Shown in pieces: positions 34,083-42,410 of a stretch of 64,000 nt of DNA; position 1 is the first letter of the stretch; the number at the start of each line of letters is the position of its first letter. Under the pieces are notes generated by a model, which was not told the DNA's origin, did no database searches, and saw only the letters and a program-made list of their open reading frames with translations. The stretch is from Sandaracinus sp. (GTDB taxonomy: Bacteria > Myxococcota_A > Polyangia > Polyangiales > Houyiibacteriaceae), in contig PABA01000162.1 of assembly GCA_002699025.1 (NCBI GenBank), forward strand, positions 1 to 64,000, read 5' to 3'. The translations under genes were made by a program, and so were the position numbers.

Positions 34083-35524
34083 GCTCGGCGCGCTCCACGC
34101 AGCCGCGGGGCCTGCTCGTGGCGGTGCTCGGCGGCGCGGCCCTCGCGCTCGCGCTCGCGCCTGCGCGGGCCTCGGCGCAGGAGGAGCTGCGCCTGATGAA
34201 CGAGCCGACCTCGTTCACCGACGTGATCGACGCCTTCGACGAGGGCGACGCCTTCGACCTGAACGTGCACGTCGGCTTCCGCCGCTCGCGGGTGGCCGGG
34301 ACGATCCAGCGCGAGGTGAACGACGCAGGCGCCGCGAGCGGGCGCGCGGCGGACGGCTTCCGCGACGTCGGCGACTGGGAGCACGTGCGCAACGTGCTCG
34401 AGCTGGGCGTGGACGTCGGGCTCTTCCGCGACGTGGCGCTCTTCGGGCGGCTGCCGCTGGTCCTGCGCGACGAGCGCGAGGTGCTCCGGAGCGGCTCCGC
34501 GGCGGAGGTCGACCCGCTGCTGGTGGAGCGGACTCCGGGCGCCGCGGGCGACCCGCAGCTCTTCTACCTGCCCTACCAGTCGGCGACCCGCTCGGGGGTC
34601 TCGACGGTGGAGCTCGGGCTGGCGGCGAACCTCTTCAACCAGGGGCGGCGGCCGAGCTTCCCGACCTGGATGATGCTCTTCGCGCTCGAGCTGGGCATCG
34701 GCGACATCATGACGCCGTGCACGGACGGCGGCGTCGTGCAGCGCGACCCGGGCACCGGCGAGCCGCTCGTGGACGCCATGGGCGACCCGGTGCCGAACCA
34801 GGACTGCGACGGCGGCGTGAGCGAGGGGACGCACGCCTTCCGCTTCGAGTCGCGGCTCTCGCGGCGCTACCGGCACGCGGAGGTCTACTCGGGGCTGATG
34901 TTCCGCTTCCCCTGGGCCGGGCGCGCCGAGGACGCCTTCAGCCCGGCCGGGAGCCTGGCCGGCTACCAGAACACGCGGCCGCCCATCCGCGGCTCGCTGA
35001 GCGCCGGCGTGGCGCTCGTGCCCTGGGAGAACCGGGAGACCTGGCAGCGCTTCAGCGTCGATCTCCGCGGCAAGGCCACCTATGTCTCCGAGGGGCGGGA
35101 CTACTCGCCGCTCTTCGACGCCCTCGGCACCTCGCAGAGCCCCTACCTCACCGACACGCAGCCGGAGGGCTACGACGCGAGCGGCAACCAGGTGGGGCGG
35201 CAGGTGGCCTTCAACGGGCTGACCGACGTGCAGGCCCACGGGGAGATCGGCGGCACGCTCGCCGTCGAGATGCAGGCCGCGCGCTATGTCCGCTTCCGCT
35301 TCGGCGCGAACGTGATGTACGTGACGCCGCACCTGCTCACGGCGACCGACGGCTGCAACCCGAACGCGAGCCCGGAGGGGGACGACGATCCGCGCGCCGG
35401 GAGCTGCACCGAGGGCCTCCTCAACCCGGCCCACCGCCCGGTCATCGACACGCCGGGGCAGCGCTTCCGCCTCGACGGAGCGGTCAGCTTCGACCTCTTC
35501 GTGCAGGCCGCCGCTCAATTCTGA
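34079..35524 (+). CDS. probable outer-membrane beta-barrel protein
   Basis: 481 aa, GTG start in a GTGA overlap with the lipoprotein. A signal peptide (LVAVLGGAALALALAPARAS, AQ) is followed by alternating strands such as FDLNVHVGFRRSRVAGTI, RNVLELGVDVGLFRDVALFG, FRFESRLSRRYRHAEVYSG, YVRFRFGANVMYVTP and a final RFRLDGAVSFDLFVQAAAQF. The C-terminal aromatic residue (Phe) is the usual barrel-assembly signal. It resembles the transporter-like porins of unknown substrate found in myxobacteria. No plug or TonB box is seen. Confidence 0.8.
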   Translation: MSSARSTQPRGLLVAVLGGAALALALAPARASAQEELRLMNEPTSFTDVIDAFDEGDAFDLNVHVGFRRSRVAGTIQREVNDAGAASGRAADGFRDVGDWEHVRNVLELGVDVGLFRDVALFGRLPLVLRDEREVLRSGSAAEVDPLLVERTPGAAGDPQLFYLPYQSATRSGVSTVELGLAANLFNQGRRPSFPTWMMLFALELGIGDIMTPCTDGGVVQRDPGTGEPLVDAMGDPVPNQDCDGGVSEGTHAFRFESRLSRRYRHAEVYSGLMFRFPWAGRAEDAFSPAGSLAGYQNTRPPIRGSLSAGVALVPWENRETWQRFSVDLRGKATYVSEGRDYSPLFDALGTSQSPYLTDTQPEGYDASGNQVGRQVAFNGLTDVQAHGEIGGTLAVEMQAARYVRFRFGANVMYVTPHLLTATDGCNPNASPEGDDDPRAGSCTEGLLNPAHRPVIDTPGQRFRLDGAVSFDLFVQAAAQF

Positions 35525-35976
35525 GGTAGCGGCGAACGGGGGCGGGCGCGGGCGTGGCCGGTCCAAGACCGCCGTGGGCCGCGTTGCGCTCCCTCGAGAG
35601 GGCGCTGCCCTTCCTGCGCTCGCGCGCCTTGCCCACGACGCCCTTGGACTCGGCCCCGCTCCGCGCCCGCCCCCGCTCGCCGCTCCCGATGGGTCCTGTT
35701 CCCTAGCCCGGATGAGTCACCACATTGTACGTCGACTGGCGACGAATCCGGGCGAGGGTCCCCGGAACCGCAATCGGGATCGTGCGGTAGCGTCTGCTGG
35801 AGGCGCTCACGACTCCTCGAGACCCGTCGCGCCTCACCCGAGTCTGCTGGGCGTGCGAAACGTCGACCTGCGGAGAGCGATCTGACGACGGTCGAGTTGC
35901 TTCACACGAATCGTGCACGTGCACGTCGACGAGGAACACGAAGCTCTCGCGCCTCTGAGCAGCCGCGCACGCGGGC
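35525..35976. other. gene-poor convergent gap with lower GC content
   Basis: These 452 bp between convergent genes contain a strong hairpin (35706-35753) and three copies of ACGTCGAC (about 35729, 35860 and 35924), plus the palindrome GTGCACGTGCAC near 35915. From about 35700 to 35950 the DNA is visibly less GC-rich and less codon-like than the surroundings. I see no supported gene. Confidence 0.5.
35706..35753 (+). other. candidate structured RNA hairpin with tandem G-A pairs
   Basis: A 17-nt arm (35706-35722, GCCCGGATGAGTCACCA) pairs with 35737-35753 (TGGCGACGAATCCGGGC). Eight pairs are followed by two opposed G/A mismatches, then six pairs with one A/C mismatch, closing a 14-base loop. 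The tandem GA arrangement exists only on the plus-strand RNA, suggesting sheared G-A pairs as in kink-turn-like motifs. It could instead be a terminator stem or a mobile-element end; there is no U-tract. Confidence 0.35.
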
Positions 35977-37116
35977 CTACTCGGCGGCGGTCTCGAGGCC
36001 GAGGGCGGCGCGGATGCGGGGGCGGCGCTGGGCGGTGGGGTCGGGGGAGGCCTGGGCCCAGAGGGCGCGGGCGCGGGCGGTCTCATAGGCGCCGAGCAGG
36101 GCGCGACGGACGCGGCCGAGGGTGCGGCTGTGCTCGATGAGCTCGCGCTGGATGGCGCGCGCCTCGTCGCTACCGGCCGCGACGGCCTCACGGTGGCGGT
36201 CGGTCAGGGCCTCGCCCTCGCGGCGCACGGCCTCGACGCGGGAGAGGGCCGCGTCGAGGGCCTCGAGGGCCGGCGGGATCGTGTCGGGCGCGTTCGCCGG
36301 GGAGCTCTGCTCGATGAGCTGGGTGCCGAGCTGGGCGGCGGTCACCCGGTCGTCGGGGCCGTCCGTGGGTGCCTCGCCGCCGAGCACGTAGGAGCGGCCC
36401 GCCAGGATCTCGACGGGCTCCTCGGCGCCGGCGGGGTGGGCGACGGCGCGGCCGCCGAGGACGCCGACCCAGACGCTCCCCGTCGGGAGCGCCGTGATCC
36501 AGATCTCGCCGCTCCCGCCGATCTCGACCGTGCCCGCGGGCGTGCCGAGGCGGAGCGGCGGCCGGGGGGAGGAGCCGACGGGCGGGAGGCTGGCGTAGAG
36601 CTGGCCCGCGCCGAGGAAGAGCTGCGCGGGGGCCTCGTCGCCCAGACGGGCGATGGCGTGGGGGGCGAGCTCGACGCGGCCCCCGTCGCGCAGATCGAGG
36701 ACGAGCTCTTCGGCGCCGGTGCGAAGCGTGGCCGTTGGGCCGAGCCCCTGCCCTCGGCGGAAGGGACGCGGCGTGCCGGGGCGACCGCCGACCCGGGCGA
36801 CGCGCGCGAGGGGGCGCTCCCGGGGCACCGCGTCGCCCGCGCCATGACCGTGTCCGTGACCGGCTCCGTGGCCGGCTCCGTGTCCGTGGCCGGCGCCGTG
36901 ACCGGCTCCATGGCCATGGCCGCCCGGGGCGTGACCGGGTCCCGCGGCGTGCCGTCGCTCGGTTCCGTCGGCGGCCTCGTCGCTCTCGGCGGCGGGCTCG
37001 TCCCCGCCGCACGCCCCGAGGCCGAGACCGAGCACGAGGCCGAGCGCGAGGAGCGAGCCCACACCACGACGGCCCCTCCTCGCGGGGGGCAGGGGCATGG
37101 GCACGGCCAGGGGCAC
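35977..37116 (-). CDS. FecR-like lipoprotein with a His-Gly-rich segment
   Basis: 379 aa from a GTG at 37114-37116; an ATG at 37098 is an alternative. Lipobox LGAC (Cys36). Residues about 58-95 are a run of Gly-His/Ala-Gly-His units with 11 His, probably metal-binding or spacer. Next is a FecR-type domain (LVLDLRDGGRVELAPHAIAR, QLFLGAGQLYASL, RLGTPAGTVEIGGSGEIWIT, VWVGVLGGRAVAHPAGAEEP) as in cell-surface sensor or iron-dicitrate-type FecR. The C-terminal part is a helical coiled region (LEALDAALSRVEAVRREGEAL). No membrane anti-sigma helix is present. It follows the PP2C fusion by 11 bp, so the two are likely cotranscribed. Confidence 0.75.
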   Translation of the reverse strand: MPLAVPMPLPPARRGRRGVGSLLALGLVLGLGLGACGGDEPAAESDEAADGTERRHAAGPGHAPGGHGHGAGHGAGHGHGAGHGAGHGHGHGAGDAVPRERPLARVARVGGRPGTPRPFRRGQGLGPTATLRTGAEELVLDLRDGGRVELAPHAIARLGDEAPAQLFLGAGQLYASLPPVGSSPRPPLRLGTPAGTVEIGGSGEIWITALPTGSVWVGVLGGRAVAHPAGAEEPVEILAGRSYVLGGEAPTDGPDDRVTAAQLGTQLIEQSSPANAPDTIPPALEALDAALSRVEAVRREGEALTDRHREAVAAGSDEARAIQRELIEHSRTLGRVRRALLGAYETARARALWAQASPDPTAQRRPRIRAALGLETAAE

Positions 37117-37127
37117 GGGTCTCTCCC

Positions 37128-38597
37128 CTACTCCTTCGGGTCCACGTCGACCTCCACCTCGGCGGGGGTCGGCTCGTCGTCCAGGTCGACCGGCTCGAGA
37201 TCCGGCGCGGTCTCGATCAGCTTCGCGTCCGTGCCGCCCTCGCTCGGAGCGTCGTCCGCGAGGATCTCCACCTGCGTGGTCTCCCCGAGCAGCTCGTGCG
37301 TCAGGTCTTCGGCCGCCAGCTGCTCGCGCGCCTCGCCGAGCTCCCGCGACGTCGAGCGCAGCCGCTGCGCCAGCACCCCGAGGAAGCTCCAGAGCAGCTT
37401 CACCGCGACATCGTGGTCCTTCTTGATCATCTCGAAGAAGTCCCGCCGCTTGATCGCCAACAGCTTGCTCGGCTGAAGCGCGCTCACGCTCGCCGAGCGC
37501 GGCGCCTTGTCCACGAGCGCCATCTCCCCGAAGTGCTGCCCGGGCCCGAGCTCCACCAGCGTCGTGTCGCCCGAGTGCACCTTCACGCGCCCGGTCAACA
37601 CCACGTAGAGCTCGTCCCCCTCGTCCCCCTCGTCGACGACGCTCTCGCCCTCGGTGTAGTTCCGCACGCTCGTGATGTTCAGGACCCGCACCAGCTCCTG
37701 GTAGGTCACGAACCGGAAGAGCGGCATCTTGTGGAGGATGTCGAGCTTGAGGTTGACCTCGCGGGTCAGCTTGTCGACGCCGGACTCGTCGTCGGGGATG
37801 CGGACGACGACGGCCGTGATGTTGTCCTTGCCGCCCCGCTCGTTCGCCAGATCGATCAGGTGCGGCGTGAGCTTCTCTTCGGGGATCTCCTCGAAGAGCT
37901 TCGGCAGCTCGGCCTCCTCGAGGTAGCCGCTGAGCCCGTCCGAGCAGAGCAGGAAGCGATCGCCCGGGAGCACGTCGAAGTCGAAGACGTCGACCTCGAC
38001 GCTCTCGTACACGCCCACGGCGCGCGTGACGGCGTTCTTGTACTGGACCTTCTCGATCTGCTCGCGCGTCAGCCGCCCGCGCTTGAGCAGCTCGTTCATC
38101 AGCGAGTGGTCCTCGGTGAGCTGGTGCACCGAGCCCTGCCGATAGAGGTAGATGCGCGCGTCGCCGACGTGGGCGATGAAGCCGCGCGAGCCGATCACGA
38201 GGAGCGCGTCGAGGGTCGTGCCCATGCCGCGCTTCGACTCGTCACGGATGCCCTCCTCGTGCACGGCCGAGCAGGCCTGCTGCACCGAGGCCTCGAGGAG
38301 ACGGAGGATGTCCTTGCGGGTCGTCCCGCCGTGGCCCTGCTCGTACTCGACGAGCGCGTCCCGTTCGGCGGCCAGACACTCGCGCACGGTGCGCGCGGCC
38401 ATGGAGCTCGCCACCTCGCCGGCGGCGTGACCGCCCATGCCATCGGCGACGATGTAGAGGCTGAGCTTCTTGTCGACGAGGAAGCTGTCCTCGTTGTGGT
38501 CGCGCACCCGCCCGACGTCCGTGCCCGGCCAGAAGCGGATGCCCCCGGTCGCCTGCTCGGCCTCTTCCGGATCTGCTGCTGCGGTGCCGTCGCCCAT
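37128..38597 (-). CDS. PP2C-type protein phosphatase fused to a cyclic-nucleotide-binding domain
   Basis: 489 aa. The N-terminal PP2C (about 20-260) keeps its metal and core motifs: GRVRDHNEDSF, VADGMGGHAAGE, GMGTTLDALLV, HVGDARIYL, LLCSDGLSGYL and GGKDNITAVVV. A linker is followed by a cNMP-binding beta-barrel (about 300-420) with the phosphate-binding cassette FGEMALVDKAPRSASVSA intact, then a helix and an acidic tail rich in Asp/Glu/Pro. The start is the first ATG before the PP2C motifs. It probably removes Ser/Thr phosphates under second-messenger control, opposing kinases such as the one at 51076-52830 (inference). Confidence 0.92.
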   Translation of the reverse strand: MGDGTAAADPEEAEQATGGIRFWPGTDVGRVRDHNEDSFLVDKKLSLYIVADGMGGHAAGEVASSMAARTVRECLAAERDALVEYEQGHGGTTRKDILRLLEASVQQACSAVHEEGIRDESKRGMGTTLDALLVIGSRGFIAHVGDARIYLYRQGSVHQLTEDHSLMNELLKRGRLTREQIEKVQYKNAVTRAVGVYESVEVDVFDFDVLPGDRFLLCSDGLSGYLEEAELPKLFEEIPEEKLTPHLIDLANERGGKDNITAVVVRIPDDESGVDKLTREVNLKLDILHKMPLFRFVTYQELVRVLNITSVRNYTEGESVVDEGDEGDELYVVLTGRVKVHSGDTTLVELGPGQHFGEMALVDKAPRSASVSALQPSKLLAIKRRDFFEMIKKDHDVAVKLLWSFLGVLAQRLRSTSRELGEAREQLAAEDLTHELLGETTQVEILADDAPSEGGTDAKLIETAPDLEPVDLDDEPTPAEVEVDVDPKE

Positions 38598-38724
38598 GAA
38601 CCCTCGGCTGGTGTGCTCTCGGTCGCGCCTCGCCGCCCGGCTTCTCCGGGGTCCGAGCCGGGCATCACCCCGCCCGCAGCGGCCCGCCCTCGACGGCCTC
38701 GATCGCCGCCGACGACGCCGCGCC

Positions 38725-38775
38725 ATTGTCCTAAGGGTGCGGTCGCTTTGCAACGCGAATGTGACCCGCTAGGGT
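38725..38775. promoter_or_regulatory. divergent promoters sharing one palindromic -35 box
   Basis: TTGCAA (38748-38753) reads the same on both strands. Leftward it is followed after 17 bases by GACAAT (38725-38730), giving a -35/-10 pair for the PP2C gene. Rightward, after 16 bases, TAGGGT (38770-38775) gives a pair pointing to the Cys-rich lipoprotein at 39034. The 436-bp gap shows no other clear element. The downstream leader of about 250 nt is long. Confidence 0.45.
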
Positions 38776-39033
38776 GTGCCGCCGTAGCGTCTGGGCGTGG
38801 GGGTCACTCGCCGGACGCTCGGGTTCTCCGACCACCACTCGCCGCTCCGTTTTCCGCAGCGAGTGCACCTTTCCGAAGGGGTGGTCGGGTGGACCGAGGT
38901 GCGTCTTCTCGCAGCCGCGAGAGCTCGTTGACCCCCGAGAGAACACGGCCTCCTCCCGAGGCCAGCCACGATGGATGGACAGGTGTGGATCGGCGCTTCG
39001 GTGATGGCCGGGGCGACGAGAAGGATTGGCGAG

Positions 39034-40644
39034 ATGAGACTTGGACTACTGCTTCTTCTGACCCTCGCGGCGCCGCTCGCGCTCGCGTGTAGCTCGTCGA
39101 ACGAGGCCGACATGGACGCCGGCATCGTCTTCGACGCGCGGCGCCCCGACGCCCTCCCCGAGGAGGACGCGGGCCCCGGCGACGAGGACGCCGAGGTCAT
39201 GAGTGAGAGCGACATCGGCGCGGCCTGTCGGAGCGACATGGACTGCGACGGGCTCTGCATCACGGACTGGACCGGCGGCTACTGCAGCAACGTCTGCGGC
39301 GACGGCACCGCCTGCCCCGAGGGCTCGGCCTGCACGCCCGTCGGGCGGGGCACCTCCCTCTGCCTCGCGAGCTGCGATCCGACGGCCGAGGACCCCTGCC
39401 GGTCCGGCTACGGCTGCACGGACGACTTCCGCATCGGCACGGTCTGCATCCCCGGCTGCACGACCGACGACGACTGCCCCGACGGCCTGGTCTGTGACCC
39501 GGACGGCGGCAGCGGCGGCGCGGGCGCCTGCTACGACCCGGAGGCGGAGTTCGGCGACGCCTGCGAGGAGGACACGGACTGTCCGGCGAGCGGCTTCTGC
39601 CTCGGCGAGGAGTTCAGCGGCTGGCCGGGCAGCGCCTGCATCGGCTTCGGCTGCGATCCGGCGAGCGGCGAGGGCTGCAGCGGGGACGCGGTCTGCGTGG
39701 ACGGTGGCCGCGGGGGCGGCATCTGCTTCGACGGCTGCGAGGTCGACGACGACTGCCGCGACGGCTACCGCTGCGAGCCGGACGAGACCTACCCGGACCG
39801 GCTGAGCTGCCGCCCGGGCTGCACCAGCGACGACCAGTGCAGCGACGGCCGCGTCTGCAACCCGGCCCTCGGCACCTGCGACGTGCCCTTCGACGACGGC
39901 GAGCTCGGCGACCCCTGCTCCACGGTGATGGGCGCCTGCCAGGGCGGCACCTGCCTCAGCGAGTTCGAGAGCGGCTTCCCCGGGAGCTACTGCGCCTTCT
40001 CCGGCTGCACGCTCGGCGCGGACGCCGAGGACGGCTGCCCCGGGGACGGCGTCTGCCTCGAGGCCGGCGACGCGAACATCTGCGTGGACGGCTGCGAGAC
40101 CGACGACGACTGCCGCGCGGGCTACGCCTGCGACCCGGTCGACCTGGACGACGCGAGCCGCGGCACGGCCTGCCTGCCGGCCTGCGAGGGCGACGCGGAC
40201 TGCGCCAACGACGGCACGGACGGCGCGCCGGACTTCAGCTGCAACCCGGGCACGGGCCTGTGCACCGATCCCTTCGAGAGCGCGCGGCTCGGCGAGCCCT
40301 GCGAGGACCTCGGGGATTGCCCCGGTGGCCTCTGCCTCAGCGAGGCGGGCGACGGCTGGCCGGCCGGCACCTGCGCCTCGCTCGGCTGCCGGCTGAGCGG
40401 CGACGGTCCGGAGGCGGCGTGCGCCGAGAGCGGCGTCTGCGTGGACGACGAGACCGGGGACCCGGAGATCGGCATCTGCCTGACGGCGTGCGCGACCGCC
40501 ACGAGCGGCACCTGTCGCCCGGGCTACGCCTGCGTCGCGCTGAGCGAGGGCAGCGAGGACGGCGCCTGCCGCCCGGCCTGCGAGGGCGACGACGACTGCG
40601 GCGGCGACCGCACCTGCGACACCGAGACCGGCCTTTGCGGCTGA
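39034..40644 (+). CDS. Cys-rich modular lipoprotein
   Basis: 536 aa from ATG 39034, with AAGGA eight bases upstream; earlier ATGs lack a signal peptide. Signal MRLGLLLLLTLAAPLA with lipobox ALAC, then an Asp/Pro-rich linker. The rest is repeated Cys modules with patterns like CEVDDDCRDGYRCEPDE, CETDDDCRAGYACDP and GDPCSTVMGACQGGTCLSE, alternating 'DDDC-x-G-Y-x-C' and 'C-x-G-x-x-C' units, which resemble small disulfide-bonded EGF-like or Notch-like knots. At least four module pairs are visible. No enzyme motif. Probably a surface recognition or calcium-binding protein. Confidence 0.85.
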   Translation: MRLGLLLLLTLAAPLALACSSSNEADMDAGIVFDARRPDALPEEDAGPGDEDAEVMSESDIGAACRSDMDCDGLCITDWTGGYCSNVCGDGTACPEGSACTPVGRGTSLCLASCDPTAEDPCRSGYGCTDDFRIGTVCIPGCTTDDDCPDGLVCDPDGGSGGAGACYDPEAEFGDACEEDTDCPASGFCLGEEFSGWPGSACIGFGCDPASGEGCSGDAVCVDGGRGGGICFDGCEVDDDCRDGYRCEPDETYPDRLSCRPGCTSDDQCSDGRVCNPALGTCDVPFDDGELGDPCSTVMGACQGGTCLSEFESGFPGSYCAFSGCTLGADAEDGCPGDGVCLEAGDANICVDGCETDDDCRAGYACDPVDLDDASRGTACLPACEGDADCANDGTDGAPDFSCNPGTGLCTDPFESARLGEPCEDLGDCPGGLCLSEAGDGWPAGTCASLGCRLSGDGPEAACAESGVCVDDETGDPEIGICLTACATATSGTCRPGYACVALSEGSEDGACRPACEGDDDCGGDRTCDTETGLCG

Positions 40645-40665
40645 GCGAGCTCGGATGAGCACGGG

Positions 40666-40697
40666 GGCGGGCCCGGCTCTTCGGAGTCGGGCCCGCC
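40666..40697. terminator. bidirectional hairpin terminator
   Basis: A 14-bp stem (GGCGGGCCCGGCTC and GAGTCGGGCCCGCC) closes a TTCG tetraloop between the convergent Cys-rich lipoprotein and histidine kinase genes. The U-tract is weak (TGCGTTTCAG) but the stem is strong and placed 22 bp after one stop and 7 bp after the other. Confidence 0.7.
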
Positions 40698-40703
40698 TGC
40701 GTT

Positions 40704-42410
40704 TCAGGCGGGGAGGCTGAAGGTGAAGCGCGCCCCGTGGGGCCCGGCCGAGCCGTACTGGAGCTCGCCTCCGTGGGCCACGACCAGGCTCCGCGCGAGG
40801 GCCAGCCCGAGGCCGAGGCCGCCGACGCGCCGCCCGCTCGGGCGACGGATCTCCCGGAAGGCGACGAAGATGCGCTGCGTGTCCTCCGCCGGCAGATCGG
40901 AGGCGTCGACGAGCACCCGCAGGAGGCGCCGCCCCTCCTCGTCCGACGCCGCCGAGGTCTCGATGTGGATCACGCCGCCCCGCACCATCCGGATGACGTG
41001 GCCGAGCACGCCCGCGAAGGCCTGCACGGCCCGATCCCGGTCGAGCGGGATGCGCTCGGGTGCCCCGACGCCGGGGATGAGCTCGAAGCGGACGTCCTTT
41101 CGCGGCGCGAGGTCCTTCGCCATCTCCATGGCCTCCGCGAGGACCTCGAGCACGTCCACCTCCCGGAGGTCGAGCTTCAGCTTGCCCGCCTCGAGCCGCG
41201 CCGTGTCGACGATATCCGTCACCAGCCGCAGCAGCACCTCGCCGCTCTCCCGGATCGCCTGCACGCTCTGGGCCTGCTCGTCGTTCAGCGGCCCGTCCAC
41301 CTCCTGGGCGAGCAGATCGGCGAAGCCCGTGATGGAGTTCAGCGGGCTCCGGAGGTCGTGGCTCATGTAGGCCATGAAGCGCGCCTTGAGCCGCTGCGTG
41401 TCCTCGATGGCCCGCCGCGCCCGCTCCTCGGCGCGGGTCATGCGCTGGTACTTCTCGCTCAGCGCCTCGATGCGCTCCGCGAGCTCCACGGCGGCGCGGG
41501 TCCGCAGGCGCTCGGCCGGCGGGCGGAGCGCGTGCTCCCCCGAGCTCCAGCCCGAGCGCGCCGTGAAGGCCCGCACGAAGCGATCGAGGAGGCTGACGTC
41601 TTCCGCGACGCGGCGCCCGAGGCGCACGCCGAAGAGGATGCCGAGGCCGAGGCCGAGCACGGCCGCGAGGGTGGCGCCGCCGAGGAAGGTGCGGCTCGCC
41701 ACGTCGTGCGGGTCCCCGGAGAGCTCCTGGGCCGCCGTGAGGTAGGCGACGGGCACGGAGAGCACCGCGCAGGAGACGAGGGCGAGCGCCGAGCCGACGC
41801 GCAGCGCGTAGCGGAAGGTCAGCGCCCGGTAGATGTGCAGGTACACGTCCTCCGGCGGCAAGCGGGAGAGCCAGCGCCAGAGGAGCGCGCGCCAGACGAG
41901 CGCCTCGGTGAGCACGCCCCCCTGGAAGACGCCGAAGGAGAGCAGGAGCACGGCGAAGCGGCGCGGCCCGTGGATGCCGGAGACGCCGCCCGGCCCGAAG
42001 CCGTCCACGAGGAGGATCGTGACGAGCACGAAGAAGGTGAAGAAGCCGACGCGCACGGGCCCGGTGAAGGCGTCGCGGATGGCCGCCTCCGGGGGCGGCG
42101 CGAGCTCGGCGCGGGGCCCCTGCTCGGCGCGGAGCGCGACCGAGCGATGGAGCGGGCGGAGGTCGCGGAGGGCGAGCAGGGACGCACCAGCGGTGGAGGC
42201 GACCATGGCCGTGGCGAGGACGAGCTGGAGCCGGACGACCCCCACGAGCTCGAAGGGGCGGAGCGGCAGGGCGACCCACGCGATGGTCATGACGACGGCG
42301 CCGCTCACGGCCGCGGCGAGGACGGCGGCGACGCCGAGCTCGAGCACCATGCGCCAGAAGCCCGGCGGCGCGACCGAGACGGGGGCCGCGGGGAAGGGGC
42401 GCGTGCTCAT
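40704..42410 (-). CDS. multi-pass histidine kinase with a degenerate ATP-binding domain
   Basis: 568 aa. Six or so hydrophobic segments occupy residues 20-260, then a HAMP-like or coiled linker. The DHp helix carries MAYMSHDLRSPLNSITGF with phospho-acceptor His351. In the HATPase region the usual N-box Asn is His (GVLGHVIRM, about 467-475) and the G1 DxGxG motif is absent (VDASDLPAED), while the G2 Gly-rich loop GGLGLGLALARSL is kept. It aligns without gaps to the neighbouring intact kinase, so it looks like a paralogue that lost ATP-binding residues. It could be a regulatory partner or phospho-acceptor. Its start overlaps the end of the neighbour by 4 bp. Confidence 0.85.
   Translation of the reverse strand: MSTRPFPAAPVSVAPPGFWRMVLELGVAAVLAAAVSGAVVMTIAWVALPLRPFELVGVVRLQLVLATAMVASTAGASLLALRDLRPLHRSVALRAEQGPRAELAPPPEAAIRDAFTGPVRVGFFTFFVLVTILLVDGFGPGGVSGIHGPRRFAVLLLSFGVFQGGVLTEALVWRALLWRWLSRLPPEDVYLHIYRALTFRYALRVGSALALVSCAVLSVPVAYLTAAQELSGDPHDVASRTFLGGATLAAVLGLGLGILFGVRLGRRVAEDVSLLDRFVRAFTARSGWSSGEHALRPPAERLRTRAAVELAERIEALSEKYQRMTRAEERARRAIEDTQRLKARFMAYMSHDLRSPLNSITGFADLLAQEVDGPLNDEQAQSVQAIRESGEVLLRLVTDIVDTARLEAGKLKLDLREVDVLEVLAEAMEMAKDLAPRKDVRFELIPGVGAPERIPLDRDRAVQAFAGVLGHVIRMVRGGVIHIETSAASDEEGRRLLRVLVDASDLPAEDTQRIFVAFREIRRPSGRRVGGLGLGLALARSLVVAHGGELQYGSAGPHGARFTFSLPA

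Noticed and set aside
35703-35932. Minus-strand frame ending in STYNVVTHPG
   Set aside because: Lies in the low-GC gap, overlaps no known family and continues into a shadow of the FecR-like gene; possible insertion-sequence remnant but not provable.
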